NCBI GenBank assembly: GCA_021397845.1
Contig: CM038053.1
Coordinates: 81,777,157-81,841,156, forward strand
Direction of reading: 5' to 3'
Origin: Areca catechu
Lineage: Eukaryota; Streptophyta; Magnoliopsida; Arecales; Arecaceae
DNA: 64,000 nucleotides
Positions 9,838 to 20,156 of this stretch are shown in pieces. The stretch's first letter is position 1; each line of letters starts with the position of its first letter. The notes beneath the pieces are model-generated. The model was not told where the DNA came from and ran no database searches. It saw only the letters and a program-made list of their open reading frames with translations. A program made the translations under genes and the position numbers.

Positions 9838-10541
9838 GCACTACTTAGTAGGGAGCATTGGCGAGCACTGAAGGAAGTTTTCAAGTACTTGGCATGCACG
9901 ATTGGGGTTGGCATCTACTACAGACAGTGAGGAGGTGCTGAGAGACACTTCAACATGTCTAAGAGGCTCGAGGGCTGATAGGAGGATTCGTGGATGTAGA
10001 TATCAGTGGAGATATGGACACCCATCATTCGATGACATGTTTCATATTCAGCATATATGGAGGTCCTGTGTCATGAAGATCCTACTTGCAACCTATTACG
10101 GCATTATCAACCATCGAGGTAGAGTACATCAAAGTTACATAGGCAGCAAAGAAGGCCCTATGGCTGAATGATCTAGCACTGGAGATGGGCCTCGAGTAGG
10201 AGGCTGTTAGGGTGCACTACGATAGCCGGAGTGCACTTATACTTGTATAAAACTCTATCTACCATGCTCAAACTAAGCACATCAACATCATATACCATCA
10301 GATCAGAGAGCTCATGGAGGATGGTGAGGTGGAGCTGGTGAAGTTACACATCAAGAAGAATCTAGCAGATGCATTGATGAAGGTTCTTCCGCGAGATAGC
10401 TTTTGCAAATGTGTGGCACTGATACAGCTTGTGGACAAGATGGAGTTGGCTGAAGCCTTGAAGCACCAAGGTGAAGATTTTTGGATCTCAAGTGGTGCTT
10501 CCAAGGCTTAGGGGACCAAGGCTAAGGCCAAGGTCCAATGA
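9838..10541 (+). pseudogene. Copia A RT tail and RNase H
   Basis: Resumes copia A pol after the inserted element: ALLSREHWRALKEVFKYLACT, then a decayed RNase H domain. Visible blocks are the decayed LSTxEAEY-type segment around 10110-10170 (STIEVEYIKVT), VHYDSRSALIL (catalytic Asp region), YHAQTKHINIIYHQIRE, and GEVELVKLHIKKNLADALMKVL, the usual C-terminal RNase H block. The open frame 10314-10511 covers the end and stops at GASKA. It was inactivated before or after the insertions. Confidence 0.85.
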
Positions 10542-11000
10542 TCAAGATGCTGTCATGGAATTTCTAGGACTAGTTTGGGCCTTAGGATGAAAGGCTATTA
10601 GCCTTTCGGGTCTTGAGGTTCAAGGGACTTGGGCCTCAAGGGGCCAACATGTATTGGGCTAGTTTTGAGTCCTAGGTATGTCTAATTGGGCTGAGTCAAG
10701 GGTGTACTTAGGCTTGGAAAACTCAATTATGCATTAAGTTGGCCTATGGGAGTTTTAAGGTTAGGTCAGGTGACCTAGTATATATATACTTTGTATGTGG
10801 GGCTGATTGCAGCTGTCATAATGAAATAACCTTTTCTCCCTGATATCCATCTTCTTCCTCCCTCTCCTTCTCTTTGGTTTGTCACTTTCTATAAGGGTAA
10901 TATCAGCATCTAAGCAACCATACCATAGGAAGGAGAAAATTTCTTAGATCCTAGGGACTCCTAGTCCAAGTAGGAAACCCAGCACCTAACATCTTTGGAG
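10542..11000 (+). repeat. Probable 3' LTR of copia A (end not fixed)
   Basis: Follows the RNase H stop by about 30 bp and begins near TGTCATGGAATTTC. A TATA run TAGTATATATATAC at about 10775-10788 and a pyrimidine-rich leader (10825-10880) fit U3/R. I could not find the right end or a flanking duplication, so 11000 is a placeholder. Confidence 0.45.
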
Positions 11001-12164
11001 TCATCCCTCTCTCTACCCTTTTGGAGTTCTACCAGGAGCTTTGGAGAGTTGAATCCACACTGGTTGGAGGTCCCAAGAGAGGTGGTTTCACATCCATTTC
11101 ATATCTGGAACATTCAGGGCACTCTGAACAGTTAGGAGATTTCTGCACAAGAAGGTTGAATCCCTGCCAGGCTGATTGCTTCAATCCTATATTACTACTA
11201 CTTCCAATATAATGTTCTAAGATTGGTTGCTGGTAGAAGGTTGTCCATGTACTTGGGAACATCTTCCAACATTAGCTGCTTCCAAGGCTTCAAACATTAA
11301 TTCTACAAGGATTTAAACTCTAAATTGGACCAGGATTCATACTATTTGGGCTCTATTTAAAGGGGAACCATAGGGAAGCTAAGGGACAAGCTAGTAGTAC
11401 ATAATTATTTTATTTTCCTTTTCTTTTCATGGTATAAGGGGCTTCAATGGGAGAGAGGTTGACAAGGATTGTTCTTCCTCATCTTCCTTCCATTGAAGAT
11501 GAAGCTTGCAAACATCATATGCGACTAATCTCCAACTCTCTAAGGGAGTATAGGAGGTTCTTTTAATATTTTATATTTTAGTCTTTGTATAATTAGATCT
11601 TGATTGTCATGATCATTTCTTCTTGAATAATTTTTTTTTTCATTACTCAAATTTTGTGCTTCTTATTAGAACTATAATATAGATTTTTGAATAGTTTATG
11701 ACTATGAAAAAATGAGTCGTGATCTAAGAATACCATTCATTTTCAATAAGATAGATTATACTCAAAATTGAATTATAGGGTATTTAGTTATTTTTATGAT
11801 TTGAGTCTTTGAATAGCTCATGATTTTATAGGGATAGATCTGTATCCAATGAGATAGGTTATGCTCAAAAATCAATCATGCTTTTGCTAATTATATAATA
11901 AAGAGCTAATTTATATTTTATTAAAGATTGAATCAAAATCTTGAGACATCTATCTTATTATTATTTAATTCTCTACATGTTAATTTAATTAAAATTCCTA
12001 TTTTTTGATTTTGAGTTTTAATTTTTTTTCATACTATTACCTATTTCTAATTTTTGTAATTTAATTATAACTCTAAATAAAAACTTTAATTAAAAAGTGA
12101 ACATAGCTCCAATTGATCCCTTTAGATGGAATCTTGATTCACCGTTCTATATAGTTTTAGTTGG
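11001..12164. other. Unassigned non-coding sequence, AT-rich from 11560
   Basis: No coding motif, RNA gene or clear LTR terminus seen. 11001-11550 has LTR-leader-like mixed composition. 11560-12120 is strongly AT-rich with T-runs and no open frame of note. It may be further decayed LTR sequence. Confidence 0.4.
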
Positions 12165-12569
12165 TTATTATTTTAAGAAGTGGGTGCCTATAAGTGGGTT
12201 AATGGTTCTGTGATTGTATTCCTGGTGCTGTATGTTGATGACATTCTCTTAATCGGGAATGACATCGCAGTATTGCAAGGAATAAAGAAGGTCTGGTTGT
12301 CATCTCAGTTCTCCACGAAGGACTTGGGTGAAGCTTCTTACATACTAGATATGAAGATCTATAGAGATAGATCGAGGCTTCTGGGATTGTCCCAGTCTAT
12401 GTACATTGATACCGTGCTGAAATAGTTCAGCATGTAGAATTCCAAGAAAGGCTGTCTCCTAATAGATTCTGGAATTACTCTTTTCAAGAAGGATTGTGTG
12501 ACAACTCCTGAGAAAAGAGAGCGCATGAGTAGAGTTCCTTATACTTTTGTAGTGGGCTATATCATGTAT
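12165..12569 (+). pseudogene. Copia B reverse transcriptase, C-terminal part
   Basis: The open frame 12180-12425 reads YKWVNGSVIVFLVLYVDDILLIG with an intact YVDD catalytic box, then WLSSQFSTKDLGEASYILDMKIYRDRS, LGLSQSMYIDTVL and, after a stop, the PEKRERMSRVPYTFVVGYIMY region. The 5' half of pol is missing upstream of about 12165. The frame is interrupted at 12569 by the chromovirus and continues at 19497 in register. Its PPT and LTR are at 20144-20157 and beyond. Confidence 0.85.
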
Positions 12570-14280
12570 TGGTGCGGGCACCAGACTCAGAAGAAGACTT
12601 CAGGGCTCCATCTGGATCTCTGATTGACATTGCATGAAGAATTAGGGTTTCTGGTTTTGTAATAAGGGTTGACTTGGTCAACTCAATTTTAGTTTGAATC
12701 TGTATTTCCCTGTAATTTAAATTTTGTTGAGTCATGTTGACTCAATACAAGTCCGAGTAGTGGTCTAGGTCTTCTCCAAGGTGCCACATTTTCTCCCAGG
12801 ACCAAGCAAGTGGGCGCCACACTCCTGGCCACACGCCAGAGTCCAGGAGGTGCCACATCTCCATCCAGTGTGCCTTGGTCCCCACACCACAAGAAAGCAG
12901 GTCCCTTCTTTCATGCGCCACTTGGGGGAGAAATCTATCAAGATACCTCAATCCAAGGAGGAGCCAACTTCTTTCCAGATAAACCCAAGCCAGGATGGCA
13001 AGAATTTTTCTTGAAGAGAGGATCAAGGAGGTGCCCCACAATGTTCCATAAAAACCCAAGTTATAAAAGGGAAGAGAGCATGTCTTGGGGAGAAAATCAA
13101 GGAGGCACCCAAAAGTTTCCTAAAGTGCCAAAGCCATGAAAGGAAGAAGCCTAAACTTGTGGAGCAAGACTAGGAGGTGTCCAAAAGAGCCAAACCATGA
13201 AGGAAAAATCCTTGATTCATGGAGAGATACTAGGAGACACCCCCATAACCTGCCATTTGGAGCTGATTTTCAAGTTTTCTTGGAGTTTTTGGGCTGCCCA
13301 CTCATGGAAGGAGTCTTGGGAAGAGAATTTGATGCCTAAAGTGTGGGTTAGTCCTATTAGTCCCACATGGGAAGTGTATGAAATTTTATTCTTTGTTATG
13401 TCTATATATTCAACTCTATGTAACTCTTGAAAAAATGATGAATGAAATCAATTTCTTTGTGAGCAACTTTGTGTTTCTCTCTTCCGCACTTGTATTCAGG
13501 TGTTGAGCTCCATGAGGAAGTAAATCCGGGTTTCCTAGGATCCTTGAGGAGGTGTGAGATCTCCAACCCCAAAACCCTAGCTTAGTCCACCCATCTCTAC
13601 TCCACCACCACCAAACCCTAATTTTCCATCTTCATCCCATGGCCCCTCTCTTCCACATCGAAGTCGGTCACCAGCATCTAGGTTCAGATCAACTGTTTCA
13701 ACTACAGAGCCAGTTCAAATGAGAGTCAGATCAGTATCAAGATCTCCCGAACTTCTACATCCAACAATCTTCATTAAGTCCTCAGGTCAGTGTCTTTCTT
13801 TGAGTTTCTGGTTCTTTTTTTGTTCTTCTTCTTCCAGATCCTGAGTTCGAGAAGAAGGCCAACCTTGACATAGGACTACAATCCGAGGATCCATTGCGAA
13901 GATACCCCATCTCCAAGGATCCTACAATCTGCTCGAGAGTGTCATTCAATTGAAGCAACGAGAGATATCACAGTCAGGTATAAAACCTTCTCTTCTCTCT
14001 TCGTCTGTTTCTTGAAAGAGGAGTAAACCCTAGGTCTAGGGGTTTCTCAATTCCCAGCGATCCTACTTCTGAGTTACTCTGATAATCCACTCCTTTTAAT
14101 TGTGCTTTCTGTCATTTCTTAGTTTCTTTCAACATTAGTTTATCTTTCCTTTGAGTCAAAGCCGACTTCTAAAAATAAATAAATAAATAAAAAATATATT
14201 AATTTTAATTTGCTTCTGCATCACATCATCTCTCTTTCGTTCTACATCATTTTTGGTATCAGAGCTTCCATTCTGCATCA
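12570..14280 (+). repeat. 5' LTR of the chromovirus
   Basis: Runs from TGGTGCGGGCACC to TTCTGCATCA. The first 60 bp also encode, in the 3' copy, the tail of the pol frame. A TATA box is at 13403-13410. The U5 end holds a second PBS-like word at 14254-14265 inside the LTR. Open frames around 12781-13430 recur in the 3' LTR and in the solo LTR at 49526-51337 and are not genes. Confidence 0.92.
13403..13410 (+). promoter_or_regulatory. TATA box of the chromovirus LTR
   Basis: TATATATT about 830 bp into the LTR, repeated at 18613-18620 in the 3' LTR. It precedes the likely transcript start by a few tens of bases. Confidence 0.5.
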
Positions 14281-14284
14281 ATTT

Positions 14285-14297
14285 TGGTATCAGAGCC
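14285..14297 (+). promoter_or_regulatory. Primer-binding site (tRNA-iMet)
   Basis: TGGTATCAGAGCC four bases after the 5' LTR end, matching the 3' end of plant initiator tRNA-Met. A second copy (TGGTATCAGAGC, 14254-14265) lies 31 bp upstream, inside the LTR. Confidence 0.92.
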
Positions 14298-15184
14298 CTG
14301 TCTAGGGTTTCTGACTTGCTTGCATGTTTTGAGTGTCTCTCTTTTTTACTTTGTCTGCTCGAAGTAGACTCCCCAGGACATCCGGTCCTAGGAACGAAGT
14401 GAGGTGCAAGCCTCCTCTTCCCATTCCACGGGGTGTTCCTAGGGCGTGTAGGGGATCCGTTGGGTTACAACTTCGTAGCAGGAATTGTAAACGGGGGAAG
14501 CACCCTGTTTTCAGTCCATAACTACTCTGTTGCAGGAATTGTTTATCAGTGCAGGTAACTCTGAATTATATGATTTTTATTTTGCTGGAACCAATATAAT
14601 TAAAGCTATTTTACATAATTTTCCTGTGATTTATTGGTTTCCGTGAAATTTCTGAGAGTTAAATTACTGCAACTCTATTTTTGTGTTCTGCAATTCAATT
14701 ATCTTGAGTGAACATCTCCTAACTCATCCTAAGGGCATTTGAGCATCTGAGATAAGGGAAGGAGTTGATAACCTCTCCTTAGCCCACAACCACCACCCCC
14801 TCATTCGATCCTAAGCCTAACTTTAAAATTTATTAGACTTAATTTGCCCTAGTGGGCTAGGGACACCAACAAGTTGGGTCTAGGCTAGTGTTGAGTCAGT
14901 TTGTCTAGTTACTCTGTATGTGCTTTGTACTCAGTGTCTAGAATGGTGGTTCAGGGATTCTATCTCGAAGGGCTTGTGTGCTGGTCCGCCTACCTGGCCA
15001 ATCACTGATTGGTGTCTAGGATTGGCATCTAGGGACCTAACACTCCCCTTACACCTGCCTGGCTGAGTCCCGAGTTACTACAGGCTAGCTTGCCACTCTG
15101 ATTGGGCATCTAGTTTGGGCTCTAGGTCTAATTAGCCCGTAGTCATTCAGTTGAGTCTCATTTGGTGTGTTTGCTTGCATCATC
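14298..15184 (+). other. Untranslated leader of the chromovirus
   Basis: About 890 bp between PBS and gag. No convincing coding motif; the 62-codon frame 14333-14521 has no recognisable feature. The stretch is consistent with the long leader of this class. Confidence 0.6.
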
Positions 15185-15712
15185 ATGTCTACCCGAAATG
15201 GAGTACCCTACCAACCTGGTCAAACCCAACCTGATTTAGAGGCCATGGTTAGAGCTCTTACTGAGAGTATGAACAAATTGAGTCAGGATGTGACTGCTAC
15301 TGTTACCCAGTGTAAAGAACAAGTCCATGAGAATTTTACCCAGCTTAGGGATCGAGTCCAAGTACTTGAGAAACGTAGACATCAAAATTGGACCCCTGAT
15401 CCAAAATTTAATAGGCCCCAACCTCATCCATGCCAGGAGCCTAGGAGGACCTTATACCATGATCCCGAGCAAAACCTTAGGAAGCCTAACCATGATATCT
15501 ATAGTGTGGATCGTGTCTATGAGAGGTCCTTACAATATTCTAGACCAGTCACTCAACAACCCAAGTCTTCTAGATCAAACCATTTAGATCCACACCCATG
15601 CCCAAGTAAGGTCTCTACTAGCTTGAAACCCAGTGTGACCCAGGTTCCTATATCGCAAGAATGTTGTTTTGTGGAGAAAGAGGTCATAAATCTAGTCAGT
15701 TCCCATGCATAG
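15185..15712 (+). pseudogene. Truncated gag of the chromovirus
   Basis: Open frame from ATG 15185 (MSTRNGVPYQPGQTQPDLEAM). The N-terminus contains a coiled-coil-like stretch (about residues 14-60: ALTESMNKLSQ...VHENFTQLRDRVQVLEKR) and then a basic, Pro-rich region. The capsid-like retrotransposon gag domain, normally some 150 residues, is not evident, so the protein appears internally deleted. Near its end it reaches the first Cys pair of a zinc knuckle (QECCF) and then leaves frame within a run of T at about 15665-15670. The rest of the knuckle is read in the next ORF. Confidence 0.65.
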
Positions 15713-17496
15713 GACTGGCTTGTGCACAGCTAAGTGGTAAGAATCCTAAGGATGACATTAATGAGGGAGAACCCAAGCCTACCAATGAGGAAGAAGGGTT
15801 AGGTATGACAAGCCCAGAATCAGTTGACCCGATTACCACTAACCCGAAACCCATTGAAGATGGCATCGAGGAAGTATATGATGCTGGCTTGAGTCTAGTT
15901 GATGAATATGAGGGGGAAGAACTTGAAGAATGTGACATCGATACTATTGGTTCCTTACCTGAGGAGACCTTGGAAAGCAACCAAGTGGTAGGACCTAGTT
16001 CAGAAATTCAAGAGATTTGTGAGAACCAAGTTCCTTTAGTCAAATACCTCCAGGAAGAACTCATAGTGTTAGCCCGAGCTATCAGTTCGTACCCTCTAAT
16101 GACAGTCATTTCTCAAGTACCAATTGAAGATCTTTGCACTGAACTGTTTAAGTTTGCCCACCCTATGGTAGATCCTCTCCTTAGGATGACTGAATCAAGC
16201 CTCTTACAATTGGACCTTGTCCCATGCCCAGCCACTAAGGTCTCTCCCGTAATCTCAGTTGAACATCCTTGTCTTGAGCGGATTGATTCACCCAGTCCTG
16301 TAGAAGTCCTCCTTATGGCCCCAGACCCCTTCCTTCGCATGACTGACCTACCCTTCTATAGAGTATACCTTTCCGCACCCATAAGTCAAATTTCAGGTCT
16401 TGAGGTCATCATCCATAGGCCCTTCCATGAATCATTCTCTAATCTAGTTCTTGAGAAAGTGGATCATTATTTTCTTAGAGAACAAACCTTAACTATTGCA
16501 ATCACATGTCCTAGGCTACTTCCCGAACCATCTCTTGATCCATTCCTGGGAGTAGCAAACTTTTCCTTTCGTAAGGATGACCAGTTGACACTCATAGATC
16601 ACCATTCAAACCTTCAGGTCACCACCTTTAGTCAACAGGTAATTCGAGACCCCACCTCATATCTCCTCCCTTTCTCTAGGACTTCCAATGCTTCTTACAC
16701 CATCCAAGTATACTTTGTCGAAGTCTTTAGAGTGAACCACGTGTCAGAACCTATTAGGTTTGTCACCTACTTCTGGAAGACCTTATGGCACCTACTAGGC
16801 ACCCATGATAAGTTTTCATGCTCTGCATGCCATCCTCCGACCTAAGGTCAAACCTAGAGAGCCTTAGTTTGTTAGGTTTAGACCTAGGGTTCCTTTGGAA
16901 TAAAGTCCATTCTTTAGGAATGCGTCGTCAGTCTAGTTTAGTTTTTCTTGACCCTTTACTAGGCTTTGGCTCAGATTTTGGTTTGATTGAGAGCACTAGG
17001 AATTGGGATTTGTATTTTGTCCAGGACTAAATTTGCATATAATGTTTCGATCAATAGGTCTATAGGCTAGAGTCCCTTTGAAATTGTTCATGGATACAAG
17101 CCTCACACACCTCTTGATCTGATTTCACTATTAGTCCACACACACAAGTCTCTTGATGCACTTGCATAGCATGTAAAGGACTTGCATAAAGAAATTCATG
17201 CCAAAATAAATTTAAGTAATGAAACTTATAAGAAGTTGGCTGATTCTCAAAGGCGAGTCAAAACTTTTGTTGAGGGAGACTATGTAATGATTAGGTTAAG
17301 GCCTGAACGGTTTCCTCCTAGAACTGTTAGAAAGTTACATGCTAGAGGAGCTGGACCATTTAGAGTGGTGAAGAGAGTAGGGTCCAATGCCTATGTGCTC
17401 GAGTTGCCTTCAGAACTAGGCATTAGCTCCACTTTCAACATTACAGACCTAGTAGAGTATAGAGAGCCAGCTGTGATTCCCAGTGAGCCTTTTTGA
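15661..17496 (+). pseudogene. Chromovirus pol remnant: unrecognised middle region and integrase
   Basis: The frame opens for 394 codons (15661-16845) and resumes after stops to 17496. It starts with the second half of the gag knuckle (FCGERGHKSSQFPC), then an acidic stretch (EDGIEEVYD...YEGEELEECDID). About 230-250 residues follow that I cannot assign, with repeated DPLLRMT/DPFLRMT words. The last 75 residues before 16845 are decayed integrase core: SYLLPF..TSNASYT, YFVEVFRV, RFVTYFWKTLWHLLG, ACHPPT (usually AYHPQTDGQTE). The SDRD segment with the second catalytic Asp is deleted. After stops, FAYNVSINRS, FEIVHGYK and the C-terminal domain (KLADSQRRVK..DYVMIRLRPERFPP, GPFRVVKRVGSNAYVLELP, GISSTFNITDLVEYR) follow in the same frame. 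No RT or protease motif is present. Integrase cannot be active. Confidence 0.7.
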
Positions 17497-17569
17497 GCCT
17501 AATCCTGCTCTTGAGAGTGAACCCAACCCTGTGTGTCCACCAACAAACTGGCTTGTGAGGAAAGAATAG

Positions 17570-17836
17570 ATTGAAAAGATCCTGGATGATCAGGTTATCT
17601 CTACTCGTAATCGAGGATACCAAAGATACCTGGTCCGCTGGCAAGGAAGGCCAGATTCTGATAACTCTTGGATCTCCCGAGAAGAATTACAAGAATTGGA
17701 CCCTGACCTCTTGGAGAGATACCAGAGCCAGCTTGATCCATACTCGACAGGGTCGAGTTCCTCCCACCCCGGGAGAATTGGTGCGGGCACCAGACTCAGA
17801 AGAAGACTTCAGGGCTCCATCTGGATCTCTGATTGA
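17570..17836 (+). pseudogene. Chromodomain of the chromovirus integrase
   Basis: The frame reads IEKILDDQVISTRNRGYQ, then YLVRWQGRPDSDNSWISREE, LDPDLLERY and SSSSHPGRIG. These are the standard chromodomain blocks, the aromatic Y and W included, at the C-terminus of a chromovirus integrase. It is frame-shifted relative to the preceding integrase part. The frame enters the 3' LTR at 17779 and stops at 17836, so the last 19 codons are encoded by U3. Confidence 0.88.
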
Positions 17837-19491
17837 CATTGCCCGAAGAATTAGGATTTTCTGGTTTTATAATAAGGGTTGACTTGGTCAACTCAATTTT
17901 AGTTTGAATCTGTATTTCCCTGTAATTTAAATTTTGTTGAGTCATGTTGACTCAATACAAGTCCTAGTAGTGGTCTAGGTCTTCTCCAAGGTGCCACATT
18001 TTCTCCCAGGACCAAGCAAGTGGGCGCCACACTCCCAGCCACATGCCAGAGTCCAGGAGGCGCCACATCTTCATCCAGTGTGCCTTGGTCCCCACACCAC
18101 AAGAAAGCAGGTCCCTTTTTTCATGCGCCACTTGGGGAGAAATCCATCAAGATACCTCAATCCAAGGAGGAGCCAACTTCTTTCCAGATAAACCCAAGCC
18201 AGGATGGCAAGAATTTTTCTTGAAGAGAGGATCAAGGAGGTGCCCCACAATGTTCCATAAAAACCCAAGTTATAAAAGGGAAGAGAGCATGTCTTGGGGA
18301 GAAAATCAAGGAGGCACCCAAAAGTTCCCTAAAGTGCCAAAGCCATGAAAGGAAGAAGCCTAAACTTGTGGAGCAAGACTAGGAGGTGTCCAAAAGAGCC
18401 AAACCATGAAGGAAAAATCCTTGATTCATGGAGAGATACTAGGAGACACCCCCATAACCTGCCATTTGGAGCTGATTTTCAAGTTTTCTTGGAGTTTTTG
18501 GGCTGCCCACTCATGGAAGGAGTCTTGGGAAGAGAATTTGATGCCTAAAGTGTGGGTTAGTCCTATTAGTCCCACATGGGAAGTGTATGAAATTTTATTT
18601 CTTTGTTATGTCTATATATTCAACTCTATGTAACTCTTGAAAAAATGATGAATGAAATCAATTTCTTTGTGAGCAACTTTGTGTTTCTCTCTTCCGCACT
18701 TGTATTCAGGTGTTGAGCTCCGTGAGGGAGTAAATCTAGGTTCCCTAGGAACCTTGAGGAGGTGTGAGATCTCCAACCCCAAAACCCTAGCTTAGTCCAC
18801 CCATCTCTACTCCACCACCACCAAACCCTAATTTTCTATCTTCATCCCATGGCCCCTCTCTTCCACATCGAAGCCGGTCACCAGCATCTAGGTTCAGATC
18901 AACTCTTTTAACTACAGAGCCAGTTCAAATGAGAGTCAGATCAGTATCAAGATCTCCCGAACTTCTACATCCAACAATCTTCATTAAGTCCTCAGGTCAG
19001 TGTCTTTCTTTGAGTTTCCGGTTCTTTTTTTTGTTCTTCTTCTTCCAGATCCTGAGTTCGAGAAGAAGGCCAACCTTGCCATAGGACTACAATCCGAGGA
19101 TCCATTGCGAAGATACCCCGTCTCCAAGGATCCTACAATCTGCTCGAGAGTGTCCTTTAATTGAAGCAACGAGGGATATCACAGTCAGGTATAAAACCTT
19201 ATCTTCTCTCTTCGTCTGTTTCTTGAAAGAGGAGTAAACCCTAGGTCTGGGGGTTTCTCAATCCCCAGCGATCCTACTTCTGAGTTACTCTGATAATCCA
19301 CTCCTTTTAATTGTGCTTTCTGTCATTTCTTAGTTTCTTTCAACATTAGTTTATCTTTCCTTTGAGTCAAAGCCGACTTCTAAAAATAAATAAATAAAAA
19401 AAAAATACATTAATTTTAATTTGCTTTCGCATCGCATCATCTCTCTTTCGTTCTACATCATTTTTGGTATCAGAGCTTCCGTTCTGCATCA
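17779..19491 (+). repeat. 3' LTR of the chromovirus
   Basis: TGGTGCGGGCACC to TTCTGCATCA, direct repeat of 12570-14280, followed by the TGTAT duplication at 19492-19496. Confidence 0.92.
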
Positions 19492-19496
19492 TGTAT

Positions 19497-20143
19497 GCTA
19501 TGATATGTACTAGACCAGACATGGCATACTCACTAGGAGTGGTGAGTAGATACTAGTCTGACCCAGGTGAGGTACATTGGAAGGTGGTGAAAACCATCCT
19601 GAAGTATTTGAGAAATACTAAGGATCAATGACTGATTTATGGAGAACCTGACTTGAAACTTATAGAGTATACTGACTCTAGTTTCCAGTCAGATAGAGAT
19701 AATGCAAGAATGTGTCAGGGTTTGCGTTTATCCTAAATGGAGGAGCGATATGTTGGAAGAGTTCCAAGCAGGCAACAGTTGTAGACTTGGTATGCGAAGT
19801 AGAGTACATTGTAGCATCAGATGCAGCAATGGAAGCCGTGTGATTGCGGAAGTTCCTTGGAGAGCTAGGGGTGGCACCTTCCTTAGATGGTCCTGTTCCT
19901 GTGTATTGTGACAGCACAGGAGCCATTGCTCAAGCTAAGGAGCTGAAGTCTCATCACCGCACCAAGCACATTTTGTGGCACTATCACCTCGTGCGAGAGA
20001 TCGTGGAACGAGAAGACATCAATCTTATGAAGATCGATGGAAAGGAGAATCTGGCCGACCCCTTCACTAAAGCCCTTGGAATCAAAGAGTACGACTATTG
20101 TAAAAGGGAAATGGGTATTAGATACTATTCTGATTGGCTTTAG
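19497..20143 (+). pseudogene. Copia B RT end and RNase H
   Basis: Continues copia B in frame after the chromovirus: AMICTRPDMAYSLGVVSRY, EVHWKVVKTILKYLR, then a frameshifted stretch (19690-19845), then RNase H in the frame 19844-20143. Visible blocks are FLGELGVAPS, VYCDSTGAIAQAKE (catalytic Asp), HHRTKHILWHYHLVREIVE and INLMKIDGKENLADPFTKAL, the standard copia C-terminus. Frameshifts and a stop make it inactive. Confidence 0.9.
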
Positions 20144-20156
20144 TACAAGTGGGAGT
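20144..20156 (+). promoter_or_regulatory. Polypurine tract of copia B
   Basis: ACAAGTGGGAGT right after the RNase H stop and directly before TGTTGGAAATTATG, the typical start of a copia LTR. Confidence 0.7.

Larger units (their letters stand above)
12570..19491 (+). mobile_element. Complete but defective chromovirus (gypsy) insertion
   Basis: The LTRs at 12570-14280 (1711 bp) and 17779-19491 (1713 bp) look about 98% alike in the parts I compared. A perfect 5-bp duplication TGTAT lies at 12565-12569 and 19492-19496. The PBS is at 14285-14297. The interior is only 3.5 kb. It keeps a gag remnant, an unrecognised middle region, an integrase with a lesion, and a chromodomain. Protease, RT and RNase H are absent. 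The layout suggests a chromovirus (Reina- or Tekay-like; clade not resolved). It was probably moved in trans and is recent relative to copia B, into which it inserted. Confidence 0.92.

Noticed and set aside
12781..13430. Several 65-109 codon frames, repeated at 17991-18633 and near 50869-51227
   Set aside because: They recur because they lie in copies of one LTR; frames on both strands overlap and none has a recognisable domain.
14254..14297. tRNA gene
   Set aside because: Only the 12-13 base primer-binding complement of tRNA-Met is present; there is no cloverleaf or internal A/B box.
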